Assembly: GCF_001949145.1 (NCBI RefSeq)
Contig: NW_019091466.1
Coordinates: 719,869 to 777,929 of the forward strand
Origin: Acanthaster planci
Lineage: Eukaryota; Echinodermata; Asteroidea; Valvatida; Acanthasteridae
Reading direction: 5' to 3'
Length of the DNA stretch: 58,061 nucleotides
Shown: piece by piece, positions 1 to 14,500 of the stretch
Numbering within the stretch: position 1 is the first letter of the stretch
How the letters are laid out: each line of letters starts with the position of its first letter
The notes under the pieces: model-generated
What the model saw: the letters and a program-made list of their open reading frames with translations, nothing else
What the model was told of the DNA's origin: nothing
The model's database searches: none
Made by a program: the position numbers and the translations under genes

Positions 1-2394
1 GTGCTGCCAATGATCATCGTTTCTGTCAGAATGGCAAACCGCACTGTGGGGCTGTTTGCTAGAAGGAATCGTGTGTGAAAAGTGTGCACACAGACGGCCT
101 ACACTTTTAGCTAGAAAGCGTTGCTTCTATTGCAGGAAATGAATCACGGTGTACATGGCAAGACTGATATTCAAGGAACATTAAATTCATCCAGAGTAAC
201 TACATACAAATATCAGGACACATTATTAAACCGAATGGAAATAAACCTACCAGGAGGCATGGAAGATAAAGAGAAAGCACTTACTTCAGCAGGAAAAGTT
301 ACATTCCCTCAGGTATCGTGACCTACATGCCAATCACTAGCTTACCGTGGCCATATGTAGATGTATTAAATATTGACATGCATGTACAAAATGGGTTCTT
401 ACAAGTTTAAAAATCACACAGCATATTACGACAAAAACATCTTAATTTTAAAACCCGACTTTCCAAATGTTTATTTAAAGGGCTTTGCAAACAGTAAAAT
501 TACTTTTGACACATTTAGCCCTGTATTAGATTTACCTTTGTACTTCATGTGGGGTGGAGTGCTTACAATATAATAAAATGCAAGTACATGTACACACACA
601 AAACACCATGGTTATTCAGGTTTTTCTATCTGAAAATTTGTATATTTCAAGGGCTGAATTACATATTAAGACTTGAGAGAATTTAGACAAATTTTATTAG
701 GTTTAACATAAAACTGACCTTTGCGTTCTTGTTTGTAATGTTCTACCTCTGTATAAATTTATGTACAACACACTAGCATCATGAGGCATCAGAAAAAAAA
801 CTTTTTATCTGATTGGGAGGAGCATGTACATGTAAGTTCTGTTTAATAACCTTTCTTAAATGCAAATGAATATGTTCAACTTGATAAGCAGGATCATTTT
901 CATGTACTGAATTCAATACTTGGCGTGTAAACATTGCCTTTCAAATAAAAGGCATCCACTGACTTCACTGGTTCACTCATTCATTCATTTAGAATGAATG
1001 ATGAGTAAGGCTCCAAAATGAGTTGAGGTCAATCTCTCATGGTCTGTTTTATACAATACCTGTATGAATCTCCGTCATCTAATTGGTGGATTGTTAATCA
1101 CATGTCAATGAAATATTTTTTCTATTCAATGGTACATGTTGAATAGAACTTCACTATTTCATTCCCAGTAAGAAAAAGAAAAATACTGTAGGGTCAGGAA
1201 CCAGTCTAACACTGCATGGTACTACCAATAGGTGGTGTATCGGATGCAAATCTGCTTCACAAAATGGCAGATGTAAATACACGATGACCACAGTTACAGA
1301 GGAGGACTTGTGTAGGTATTAATAAAACAAATAATTAAAATATTTGACACCCGTGTAATGTTAAGAACAATTTAAAGAAGTTACAAATAAAATGTTTCAT
1401 TCCAAAGGGCTTTGCCATGTGGAATGGAAAATTTCATCTGTCATCTCATAAAATTATTTTTATCATTGCATTTATAAGCTTAAACATTCATTTTCTGTAT
1501 ATTAACAATGACTACACACAAAATATTAACAAATAAATGGAACTTGACTTAGTATATTTTACCCCTATCCCATTCCCAGGATTAAAAAAGCTAGAAATAC
1601 TCCAACTGGAATGGACAAACATTTATGTACTGTGAATTTCTCTGAAGTTCACATTTGGCCCACTAGACCCTATGTTCTTATAAGCACACGTCTTCTCACT
1701 TAAACGATATTCTGCAAGTATAACGTAATTTCACAACCGCAATTAGAAGCCATTATGTGCATGTTATATGCCTCTTCGACCAACAGGGTGTCGCTGTGAT
1801 TTACCACCAAATGCACGCATGCATCAAGCTGAAGAGTGTGTTTGAGAGCAGTGTCACCACAGTTATTGCATCAAATCAGATTAGCTTATAGCCAGCGTGA
1901 GTTAGTGTAATACAAAAACCATATTATCCTATTCTCTATTGCCAGATGTGTAAATGCTAACACATCAGCTTTTTAGATTGTAACAGTAGTAGTATAAGCA
2001 AGATTGTTCAAAGCAACATAACACAATATATGTCTTGTGATGGACCCCGATACTAATTAAACTCACAAAAGCAAGTGTGTGCTATTCCCTAAAGCAATCA
2101 CTCTCGACAATCTTTATTCCTTTTTAGTGGAATGCTTTACATTTATGTGTATGATTAAGTTACATGTTGGTTCTTTCATGATGATTTTAATAGTCGTTGA
2201 AGCACCTTACAGTAAGTTTAAATGAAAAGAGGAGTTTATAAATTTTGTATTATACTTTGCCTAAAACATGCCTCTGGGTGTTGAACAATGAGCCAAAATC
2301 TTCCCCACCGTAGAGTTAACACAAGACACAGTCTCAGACCTCATAGCAAGTCCATGCCTTGGTTTTGGTATCTTTATCCAAGATGCCTGATAAA
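1..2394 (-). other. Probable 3' UTR of DMTF1 and downstream DNA
   Basis: No coding region could be supported here on either strand; open frames are under 75 codons and look random. On the minus strand this follows the DMTF1 stop codon, so at least the part next to 2394 should be 3' UTR. AATAAA on minus occurs at 2118-2113 (plus TTTATT) and again near 698-693; either could be the cleavage signal, but neither is proven. Confidence 0.45.
2113..2118 (-). promoter_or_regulatory. Candidate polyadenylation signal AATAAA for DMTF1
   Basis: This is the first canonical AATAAA on the minus strand, about 280 nt after the DMTF1 stop codon. Position and sequence fit a short 3' UTR; the hexamer is common in AT-rich DNA, so this is only a candidate. 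Confidence 0.35.
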
Positions 2395-2507
2395 CTAAGA
2401 TAATTCTGAAGATGGAGGAACACTCAACTTTTCCCTGGTCATGGAATCTACACTGGTTGGGGATCCCAGGAGATCTGAGCCATCAGACTGTCCTTGGAGT
2501 ATTTGGC
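2395..2507 (-). CDS. DMTF1: DMTF1 terminal coding exon with stop codon
   Basis: Coding part of the last exon: acceptor after CTTTACCTTTGCAG, two bases GC complete the Gly codon left open at 20382, and 36 more codons run to TAG at 2397-2395. QILQGQSDGSDLLGSPTSVD aligns with the vertebrate C-terminus (ILQ, five to six residues, L/I-G-S, GSP, then an acidic tail). The last residues (PPSSELS) are not conserved. It lies nearly 18 kb from the preceding exon. Confidence 0.88.
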
Positions 2508-5500
2508 CTGCAAAGGTAAAGACAACAAAAATTGAAACAAATAATTTCCATATCTTTTGAAGTTTCTCCAAAATGTTATACTATTAATAGAACACATAAG
2601 ATGTCTCAGTTGACGTTTTTGCATTTTTTCTTTAAAGATGCACACTTTGTAAAACTGCACCCATTGCAGTAACTTCTATTGATTTGAATGTTTGTTTCAT
2701 TAAACTTCATTTGATTTGAATGATCCTTAGTGCTTTCAAATGATTAGAAATTTAACTGAAATACCTTACTTGATTCCTTTATTCGTGGAAAGACTGCATC
2801 ATGATGGACATGAAACTATTTTTGCTTGCATTAAATGATTAAGAAAGTTGCACTTTCTCGAGAAAAATCCCAAAAGAATTGAATGGTTTGCACTATCACC
2901 TCAATGGGCTGCCACATGCCCAATCAACTACAGTCACTTTGAAAATAATAAACTCCAGTGGGGGTATGTTTACTGTAGCTATTTGCCAAAGATATTTACC
3001 ATGGTGATCAATAATTTACATTATTTTATCCCACATAACAGGCTACTGGCTGAAATCGGATCTACTGATTAGTTGGATTTGTTTAAAACCTGTCTGGCAT
3101 TCATCGTTTCAAGCACTTTTTAAATTAATTATTTATTAGTTGAATTTTTTGAATAAAATGTGACTCTTTGTGACAGAGATAGCTTCTTTATCATAAATAA
3201 AATTATTATATTTACACATCTTTGTCACAAAAGGGAATCTGTAATTACATATGCACTACCCTAGCATACAATGAAAAGATTCTGAAAAAGCCTAAAAGTG
3301 TTCTCAACAGAATACAAGTCATTGAAATTCCCAGACACCCTAATGACCCATTCAAGAAACACCCTTGACCCATCGATACCACAGACAAATTCCGCAGAGA
3401 ACACAAACCAATAAATATTAGGTTTCCATGCTAGATTACTGCACCTAGAACCAACACCATGTTTCAACCATACAGTCTAACATTTTACTACCTAAACCTC
3501 TGAAAATCAAAAGGGAATTTAAATTAAGTTTTGAGCATAAATTGTTTCATGCAGTTTTATGCCAAAAAGGTTTCACCTGATCCCCCAAACTCACTTGTGG
3601 TATTTTGCAGAAACATACATGTCCACTCTAGGAATAATTTTAGTAATGTTACCAGAGAGGAGCTACAAACAAACAGAACACAGCAAAAACAGAAGAGTAG
3701 GTTAACCCTGTCTCTAAAAAGTTAAATTAAAGTTAAAATTTCTGGGGTCCACAATAAAAGGTAATTTATAACAAAGTAATGCAAAAAATAAAAGGAATTC
3801 GCAGGTTCTCTTTAAAGACTGACTGTTTCTTGGCATTCCTACTGACAAAATTTGCATACCATCAATGTCTCTAATGGAATTATGAAAGACGATGACTGTA
3901 CATAAATTAAAGGGAGACAACTGCAATGAAGTATTAGGCCAGAGGATCGTAATGTTCTACCTTTAACACTTTGAGGTCATTTACTTGAAATCACATGCAC
4001 TACACTATAAATCCAAATTAGAAAGACTTCCCCTGAGCAAAATGAATTAACTCCTGTTGTTAAACTCAATTGAAGCAACTATGGATAGTTTTTCTATAAA
4101 TAAGCAAGAAAAGGGGAACTGAAGGAAGTCATCTGACTAACATTAAAAGGGGGGCCTATGTGAAGACAGTTGTTGAGGCTGTATTACATACAATGAGAAG
4201 CTTAAAAGTTGTTTTAAGAAGCAATATCTAACAATCATCCTTTTTGTCCATACAAATTATAATTGAAAAAACACTTTCTCACCCCCACTTTCTTATCACT
4301 GGACTAACCAAATCCAAGAATAAACTTATCTTCCCAAATCAATACCTGTACTCCAACCATGGGTCCTTGCTCTATGCTCCAATTAAGACAGCTGCCTGGT
4401 CACCTACATGTAACATGTTTACCAATCCAATGAGGTCTCAATGCTTAAATATGTCACAGTCGGTATTAATTTTTACTCAAGTCCAACTAAGATGACAACC
4501 ACAAAGGTTGATCACATCTCAGTATGAGACAAAGCTGAGGCCACAGCATACACCTCCCTCCTAACCATGTCAGGATATCAGTACACCAGTACACACCACA
4601 AGTGTGGTAACACCCAGTGAGTTACTGGCATGAAATGGCCATCATGCCAAGAACTTGTTAGTCTGTGCTCTTTTGATAATTTGCTTGTTTGGCTCACACA
4701 TGTTGGGCAGTCTCGCAGCATGTGGCGAATGCTTCCCCAATGATCACTGGTGTTAAAGGTAGTATCTCTGTGAATGTATGTAAGACCCATTCTATCACTG
4801 AAGTTGTGCAAAAACTCATGAACAACCAAAAGGTTGGAAAAAATCAAGTTCAACAACAACGTCCAGATGGAGCTCTTTCACACAACACACTGTATGTCCT
4901 TTTGTTACAACCACCACTGCTGAACCTGCCTATCTCCTAAACCAAACTATTTCAAACTACACAATAACAGATGTCGGTAACTGTTCAGTGGATAGTACAA
5001 AACTGGTGTTGACGAACACTAGAATTAGTGAAGGGGTGCAGTGAGACAGGAAGACCAAAGAAGAAGGGGAGCTGTAGTCTATGAGTCATAAAGTTTCACT
5101 TTAACCTCTTTTCATTTGCCTCTTTAAAGTGAACAGATTTGGAAGAACAAATAAATTGTAAATTGGGGTAATATTCAATTTCCATGAGGTATGATTTTAT
5201 CAGATACAGCTGTGCAGTCTCTGAGTTGAAGCCAGTGCCTTCTGTAAAGGGAAAATTGATCATGATACAAACCACCTTGTCCTGTGCCTTATCCTTTTCA
5301 GCCTCATATCCTTAGTGAAAATGGGGGTAACAACGTACTCAACATGGGTGTGGTATGAGGCATAAAAGTTCTTCCTTCAACAGCTGTTACCATAAGGCAA
5401 TTCTGGTCACAGAGCTAGTGACTGGCCACAGAATATAGAGAATAAAAGGATAAGAAGTCAGAAGACAGAGGTATGACAAAACAATTGTTGACTGCTGTGA

Positions 5501-8500
5501 TGTGGGATATGACATTTTGAACACCCTTGGGCACAAATAGTGCCCTTGGGTATTCAAAAGGTCACATCCCACATCACAGCAGTCAACAATTGTTAAATAT
5601 ACATGAATACAGGCTGACTATTAACAGTAGTAACCTAAATTTGAAATGCGGCAGTCATGTATTGGCCCAGTGACCTTACGTTTGTTTCAGGGGGACATTT
5701 AGTTTGTGTGCATGTGCCTCAAATTGTTTTGTGCCCGTGCAATTTGAAGATGGCTACTCAGTGATTGCTGATTTGAGCTAAGAATGTATTGGGTATCATC
5801 ATCTCCGAATTATTATTTTTCATTTTTTCTTTGCAACTGATATGAATTTCTAACTTTCCGATTAAATTTGTGAAAGTATAACTTCAAAACGACAAATATA
5901 TAGCCTTATGTTGGATTTGATCAGCGATATCTATGGCGAATGCATTTGATACAAATGCAAAAATCAATAGTATCTGAGGTGGAAAATGGCATAATTGGCA
6001 TGATTGACCATGATTGACTGAGCGATGTAGGGGGACTAGGCCAGATCCTGGTTGGTGCCCCTGCTCAAGCGGTCATCTGCAGTCTTACCACTCGGCATCT
6101 GCACTNAGGTTTTTTCGCAAGCTCTCGGACAAGCACTGAGCATACAGTGCTTATTAATATACGTTGGGTAAGGGCAAAACCTGTTATACAGAAAAGCATT
6201 GTAAATGGGAGCACTAGAACCACATAAAACTGTACACAGTGAATGGGCTTGCAGTTGGGGAAATGAAAATAGAGTGTTATATCAGAAAGAGCATTTATCA
6301 GAGAGCACTATAACAGGAATCTACTGTATTACCACTTTTAAACAACAAGCCCACTTCGGGTTTTTACCGAAGGAAGGGTCACATGATTTGACCCACACGA
6401 AATGGATTGAAGACCCAATGTCACTCTGGCATTTGAGGCAAACAGAACATTATTTTAGTATTATCGTTGCTTCCAGGTCTTCCTTTGTGCAACTATGAGG
6501 ACGAATGAAGATCACTAAACATCCAAAATTGGGCCTTGAAAATGTGTACAAAGTCAATGGGCTGAAATAAATATTAAAACTTCAATAAAAAAATACTTGA
6601 TAACATCGTCATGTCATCATTTTTCTATGTACATCTTTTAACTAAGGTCCTTCATTGATTTAAGTTTGATGAAGATCCGAAGTTGCAAAAGGACCAAAGT
6701 TGAGGGTGGAAGAAACATGCACAAAACAAATGGGCTTTAGGTCAGAAGAGGAAGAGGAAGAAGGAGGAAAAAGAACCAAAAGAATGCCTTTTTCACAAAA
6801 CTGAGAAAAACCAAACAAGAAAAAAATCTTAACAAAAGCAAGAGCTGTTTCAGCGACTAAAATCGCCAAAACAGCTAAAAAGAAAAAAAAATTAAGAAAA
6901 ACAACAGCTGTTTCGGCTGAGTTGCCGAAACAGCTAAATACGTTAGAGGTTAATGCGTTTATTCAGTGATATTTCGAAACCAGTCTCAATGAAAATGTCA
7001 AACAATACATCTACCTGTTCAGACACAAACATTGTATCACCAGGCCACCTATTAAATTTAGAATTCTGCAGTAATTCCATCATTTGGCATGGGGAGTTTC
7101 CTGTTTTGCATGAATGTCCAAATATTATTTGTGCTAATGTAATGGGTCACTTTGGGAGCAACAAGGAGCACTCCATGAATGTCAATGTCAAGATGGAAAG
7201 CTTGTCATGCATTGAAAACTCTTTCCTCCACTTCAGACATGCTATTTAGAAGAAATGAGCTCACTCGTTGTGTTTTTGATGTACATTGAACATGGGTGTT
7301 TCTATTCATTAAGAGCTTCATTTTTTTCCTATCTAATCTGAAATGATTTTGTAAGTTTAGAAAACATTCTTCAAATAACAAGAGTAATGAAAGAATAAAA
7401 ATAACCTATACCAGTAAATATGTGTATTGTTTGAAGACCATTTCAATGGCAACTTCCACAGGAATACAGAAAATATGACACTATACATTCTGCAGTTTAA
7501 AAAATTAGGCTTTTTGCCAGCTACAAAATAGCAGTAACAATGACGGCAAGTATTGGTCCTTTAGGCAGTATAGCAATTTTCTTTGGGAAAACTGGAGAAA
7601 TATGTCAAAATAGGGTTTCAAATGTTGCATTGTTCAACAAATTTGCATGCTATTTTGCTTGTATTTCGTTTGTTAAAATTCATTCAAGACACAGAAAAAA
7701 TCTGTCATGATTCTTTTGAAATGCTCATTTCAAATTTTTTTTTCAGACAGAAGAGTTCTGTCATAATTGTTTGACACACATACAGAATTTTACCCCTTCT
7801 TATGGCTTTGTTATTAAGGGGCAAACAATTTATTACAGGACCTCCAACACAAGAAAATATCGCTTTCGTTGCCTGCTACTATAATTTGCAAGCTGCCAGC
7901 ACACTGAAAGCTGCTGTGCAAGTGCTACCACAGAAACTAACTGTCTGCACAGCCTATAGCAGGGAAACATACGTAACCTGTGATCAAAATGCAAGTTTCA
8001 CTTCCAGAGGTTGTCAGCACAGGACTGTTTGGTGAAGTAAACTGGCAAAGTAAATACTGTACAACAGAGCTGGCACTGTACAAAATAATGCTGCTGATAT
8101 CAACAACAAATGATCAAAATTTTACAAGTTAGAAAGCTTGCTCTGTGAATGTTACCACCTCAAAAATAAAATGTCAAATGCAAACAAGATTACAGAACTA
8201 ACTCATTCTCTATAAAACCCTTTCCTGAGTACTGTGTCACTGCACTGACTTCACTGAGTGGTCGTCTTTTTCGTCTACCATTTCACACAGAGTGTGTCAA
8301 ATATTTTATTATCAACCAAGTGTTATTATTGATAAAGTACACAAAATTCCTGAGCCTCAAGCTGTGTAAATATTGCAGTGACATTATTCTGGAAACACTC
8401 CAGGGCAAACCAGCAGGATACATTTTAACAGATAGCACCAACAAGTACACTTCAAATAGTCCACATACGTGTAAAACTAAAAGAACCTTGCCCCTACAGG

Positions 8501-11500
8501 GCATGGTTGTTCATTCACATCTCTCTTTCCACTTTTACATGTTTGTTTGCGGCATTAATTGGCAGATTTACCTCATAATTATGATCAGTGAATTATTGTC
8601 ATTGTTGAGGTAGATGTACAGGATGCGAATATGGAATTTTTTTCTTCAAAAAGATAATGAAGCATTAAGTATTACGTCAACATGCAATGTTTTTCCAAAG
8701 AAGAAAAGGCACCGTTAATGAGATGTCATTTCTGACTTAAGTAGTAAAGAGCACAAATGTTTCCATTGTATATGTGTTCTTTGAGTCCCCCAAACAAATT
8801 TTTAACAAACTGTGCTGATATGAATGAAAGGAAGGGCAAACTATTTTGTGTAAACTATGTCACATTAAAGCAACATATATATTATTTCAGCCAAAACAGC
8901 TTGCATTTCCACCTGTGACTGCCTAGCAGAACCTGAGTTTTCATAAGTTATTAATTCTATTGTGATTTGAAACCTCTCCAAGATTCAACTCAATTTGACA
9001 AGATACCAAGGTATGCATAAGCTCACACTCTTACACTGTTTTACTTCAAGATGTTAAACTTTCTCCAAAGTGAGTGTCTGTACCACAAACTTACAGGCTC
9101 AAGAGTGAACTTGACAGTTTAGCCAAGCACAGTCATATTTCCTTCCTCATCACTTCCTCTTGTACACAATTAAACCCCTGGGTATACTCAAACTAAAGCC
9201 AGGAAAGGTAAATCTTAGTTAGTAAGTAAGTTCCAGTTACGGATCTATTCTTGGGGGTAACCCTTGAGCATAAGCCAATCAAACACCAATCCAAAACTAA
9301 ACCAAAACATGTGCCTAAAGAAACATTGGACCATTTTGGAGTGGAGGCAGCCAGGTTTCAGAATGGTGGCCAGGTTCCAGAATGGTGGCCAGGTTTCAGA
9401 ATGCTGGCCGGGTTTCAGACCGGTGGCCAGGTTTCAGAGATTTGAAAATGGTGCCCATATTTCATGATGGTGACCAATGGCCGTAATACATACAAATGCT
9501 CTGCTCATTTCAATTTACATGTACAGTGTACAAGGAGCAAAGTAAGACACCTCTGTGAAGGGGGAATATCTTCTACCCCCATATATACTGTACATACATG
9601 TACATTACCAAAGAAGTTATGTCATGATAAACTTATTTATAAAAAGGTCACTATCAGTTGGTTATCTTGGAAAACTGGATTCTTGTGCAAATGTTATATG
9701 CTTGACATTTCTTTCCACAGCGCTACCATTACATGGTCAACATTACTAGCCAAATGATAAAGGTTGTTCAGAATCACTCAATTCAATTAAAGGGTCTGCA
9801 GTTAAGGATTATATAATACATCCTTACTGTACAGGATGATTAGAAAAGCACATCCTGTCCATATGCTGTGTGCTACAGGTATTGATGATCATACCATGGC
9901 TGGGGGGGGACCTTGATGGACCCACAAACTGCGGGATCTGAGCCGCTTAGGAAACATGGATACATAATCCTGGTCAATAAAATCAAGATTACCCATTTTT
10001 TGTGTTTTTAATGTTCTCTATTTCACCCTGGGAGGTTATGCGGGTCAAGAAGGAAAGGTTTTGTGCCAATGGTTATCACATGCAGTGTAGCCATTACATT
10101 AGTCTAGACTCATGCACAAACTACAATTAAGGATAGCACCAAAGGAAATGTCACTTCATGGTTTGCAAAAACACCTTGCCACACTTTTGCCTGTGCACTT
10201 TAGACAGAACTAACGGAATGTACAACAGTTTCCCACCCTTTTCATACTGCAGAGGCGATCCCCGGGAAATAAATCCCCTGAAAATCCTGGGCATTTTTAT
10301 CCCACTAAAACCCCAGCAACTGTTCACACTAGACCCATTTGGTAACTCCCAGGGACACTATTTCCCGCGAATATACTAAGTTACTGTGCGAATTATTTGG
10401 TGCACTATTTGTGACCCTGTGACCTTTCAAGATCACAGCTCGACACACTAGCCATGGATGCAAAAAGGTGGGGTAAGTTCAAACCTGCGGACATTCACAC
10501 CAGTGGCTTTTCCCCAGGAAAAATGTTAAATCCCGGAGTTTTCCCCTTTAACCCCGATCCTAAGCAGGGATAATATTCAGGGAATTTCTTTGGTAGTGTA
10601 AACAGACCGACCAAAATTCTCCTGTAATTTCACACGAAATTCATCTAGTGCGAAAGCCCCTTTTGAGAGTAACATCCACATCCAATCCACCTTGGCTGGA
10701 CTGTCCTGGGTACGGGATATCCCTGAGACACAACTGGTAAGAGAACACTGAAAAATGAATTCAAGGTAACTCATTACTGATCCCTTCACATATGGAATAA
10801 CAATCCAAACTAGCATTCATCCTTGAACATATGGGTGGGAGTTGTCCAAACCACCCTACAGGTACATAGACAAACATTTATCAGGCAAATAGAATGAGAC
10901 ACAGAGCAACACCCATTATCATTTCACTGGCCAGGATTGTTGACAACTGAGAGATGACATATCTTGGAACATAGGATGGGGGTGGTGGTTAGCTGCACCT
11001 TGCCTACAAAAAGGGAAATTGACATCTTTGAGACTCCTAATTAATTTGGAAGGCTCTGAACAACTCCAGGAAGAAATGACCAATGCTGCCTATGCAAACA
11101 GGATGCTGTACAAGTAGTATCTGAGGGCAACAACAGGAGAAGTTTGACAAGCAAAAACATTAACCTGAGTCAGCAGGACAGAGAACATACACACACACAT
11201 CACCCCTGCATGAAGATGGGTACTGCAAAAATGGGACTGGCCAACTGAAAAATTGTTTCATGTAAAAGTCAGCTCATCTATGAACTCCAACCCTCAAGGA
11301 TATACACATGTGTAAAATCATACTGAAATTGCAGGATCAAGGAATTCTAGGGTTAACAGGTAATGATGTTAGAATTTAAACCAACAATTCCATGAACTCT
11401 TTATTAACTACATAGCCAGCTATTGCCTAGTGTTTGCCGTTTAGAAATCTAAATGTACTGTATCATCTGTCAACTTTATTCAGTAACCATTTCAAATCAC

Positions 11501-14500
11501 CTTGCATTATACAAACTACATGTATACATGTTCATCACAAGTCCTTCTGATTTGAACTTTCTGAGGACAAAGTACTGGTACTTATACAAGAGTGCTTTCC
11601 CTGACATGTTGTCAATTGCCTGGCCTAGTGGGGCAGGCATGGGGGGGATAAAGCCATGAGTAATCTGCACTACCCCAACCCATTCATCCTATGCTATACT
11701 GTACTTTCTAAAATGCCTCGCCCATACATAACTTACTGTGCCAACTAAAACTGCTCCCACCTAACCAATCATGCCAATGTAAGTAATTACCAGTTGATAG
11801 TGTTTCAGAATTTTGATGGTACAGTGTACAATATGCAAGGCAGTTTAAAGTGTTACAGTAAGTGAGTAGGTGAGGGATGCAAGTACAAGATAGGGCTCTG
11901 TATTTAGATGACTTACTTTTTGACTGATTAGATATAAGAAGATGGGGTCAACTGGCAGATGGCTGGTGATAAGACCATTTGCTATTTATAATGAGGCTGA
12001 TATCTGATAACAAACATGACTTCTGTATTAACATCAACAACTGTCAAAAGGATAACTGAATGGAAGTGGACTGGTATTTACAGGCAGATGAGGACTTGTG
12101 TAAAAGGATAAATGTAACTCAGTACACTGTGGACATAGTACAAACACCCCACAAAAACATCCAGTTTTCAAAGCAGCAGTAGTTCAGCACAGTGTACTGT
12201 GTGCAATATTCCTAATATCAGCTCCAGCTTCAGTTACATTTTGAATGAGCATCTTGGACTTCAATGCAGAGCTTTCAGTACAACGTTGAACTGAATGAAA
12301 ATACTCCTACCATTGAATTAATATTTCACAAATAATGAATGTTCATGCATATGATGCTAAGAATAAGATGTTCCCTTGGGCTAAGTGCAGGTGGATGGAA
12401 CATTGCCTGATGCAATGTACATGTACATGCAGAATGTAAGGTTCAATTTTGGAGATGCAAAAAACTTGTGACATGTGATTATATGTTTCATCAATGAAAT
12501 GACAGGGTGTTATTCACATGTTGTATAGTGCAGACTTTGATAGTTGTAGCACTGAAGTTAACTTTAAGACAGGGTCGAGAATCAGAGTAAGAACCCTGAA
12601 CCCAGCTGGAGCCTTATGGGTAAGCCAGAGACATATTAAATTCTGTTCAATATAAAACCACAAAGGGCATTTTGAAGTAGGAAGTAAACCTGAATTCCTG
12701 AAAGTAATCCCCAAATTGTCCAAACCGATGGTGTCATAAGTTTAAAGCAGCGATTAATAACTTGAACAAATTCTTGCTGATACTGGACTGAAAGTAATAC
12801 ATTCTAATAAACTCCTGCTCATGATGCACTCGTCACTCACATTTTCTCCCACAAAAACCCATGTAACTTTCCCTCAACCTTTTCAGTAATGTAATTTCAA
12901 CATACAACACTTCTGTCTTCATGTCAGTGGATGTGCAGTGTGTACTAAGCCTGCAGGTATAATAATGAACTGAATATTACACCAAAGATCACAAGTGGGC
13001 CTTGTCTCATGAGACAAAACATTCCTTCCATTTTGTCAAAATGGGGTTGGCATTGCTTGATAAGATTTCCAGCTGTACAGCTGCATCAAAAACAATTGAT
13101 AGAGATGTGGAGAGGGGCTCAATCTGGAGCATGACTAAAATCCGTAGCTTGACAATAGACAGACTCGTATGCTCAGTGTGGGATGCCCTATCTTACAATG
13201 TTGACTTCCTTCCATGTTAACAGTTGAGAATATTCAGTCAATCAAGTGCAGTATTAAATTATATCCCCTGCCTGATCCACAGCGGAAGTCATTAGATGAA
13301 TTAAATGGCTATGGCAGTAGAACTTTGCTGGAACACAGCCAGGTTCTTTAGCAAGAGGTGTCAGTTTGTAAAGCATTTCAAATTCCTGTCAAATTCTCAG
13401 AATCTTAACACATATCAGTTCTCTTTAACACTAGAATCCCCTTAAAATACTCGCCAGTTCCTGTTGTGGTGAATTTATTTCAGAGGAGGAGGGCAATAAT
13501 AGTGAAGTTGTGATGTTTCCATTTCTATGTAGGCATGCAAAATTACTTAGTAGTGGAGTGGCATACAGGTACTGTACACATACAGTATATGTACAGATAC
13601 ATGTACATGTATGTGCACATACATGTGGACTGCATGCACGTGGCTGTCATATGTTGGATGGAGTGTACAATTCAGTGTGCACATGCATGAACATGTTTAC
13701 CTATAGAACATATATATACACATGTACACACAGAGCGTCTAGGGAGGTATGTGGAGACGGACTTCATGAGCTTCAACATGGCTGCTTCACACAGTCTGTG
13801 TTGTGGTAAACATAATTTCGTAGTGGGCCTCTTGCAAGTATTTCAAATGTACAAATAACTCTCTGGAGTCAATATTTGTGGCATTTGGCTTGATTTTAAA
13901 AGTTGATAAATCAAGAACCATGATTTTCTAAAAGAGCATGTCTCTCTGCAAATGGTAAGAGTTTGGACTTTTACACAAGCAGCTTCCATGAGCATGTAAA
14001 ATTGCTTGATCAAGCTCTCAGCATAGTTGTGAAAAATGTACATTATAAGGAGAAAAGTGCTTAAAAAGTCCTCAGCAGAAAACTATTCTTGTACTTTTCC
14101 CCTAAATATTTTACAAAATTGCGTACTAAGTCCAATTTACCCGTTGATTTTGTAATGCTAATTTACGGTGCATTTATCATCAAACGATTATGTTTATTCA
14201 CACTTACCTAGTTCAATATTTGAAAATGAATGTGGGACTCAAAAAGTGTTTGACAACATCACCGGCCTTGTTATTTGATGTACAATGCTTCAAACTAGTT
14301 CATGGTACCAGCGGCTGGATGAAAATAGCTTACCACAATAATAATATAAAAAGATCACACAGGAATTGAAAATATTACTAAAATGATAAATGCACAAATA
14401 TTTACCGATCCCATACAGAAATGAATATGTTCAACTTACAAATTCTTACCAAAACACAACAAATCTACATTCTTCTTATCCTTTGTGTGGATATGTGTTA

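Noticed and set aside
4578-4859. 93-codon minus-strand open frame
   Set aside because: No domain recognised, no clean exon borders, and the overlapping plus frame 4689-4940 is equally open; possibly an old repeat.
9251-9467. Overlapping open frames with GFRMVARFQNGGQV-type peptide repeats
   Set aside because: They follow from the 19-bp tandem repeat, which has no stop codon in plus frames.
10180-10620. Segment with repeated CCCGGGAA/TCCCGG words as a defined transposon
   Set aside because: No clear terminal repeats or target duplication could be found by eye; noted only as possible old repeat within the intron.
13560-13740. Alternating TACATGTA / GTGCAC-rich stretch as a regulatory element
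   Set aside because: Such words are spread across the window and look like genome-wide composition rather than a site.
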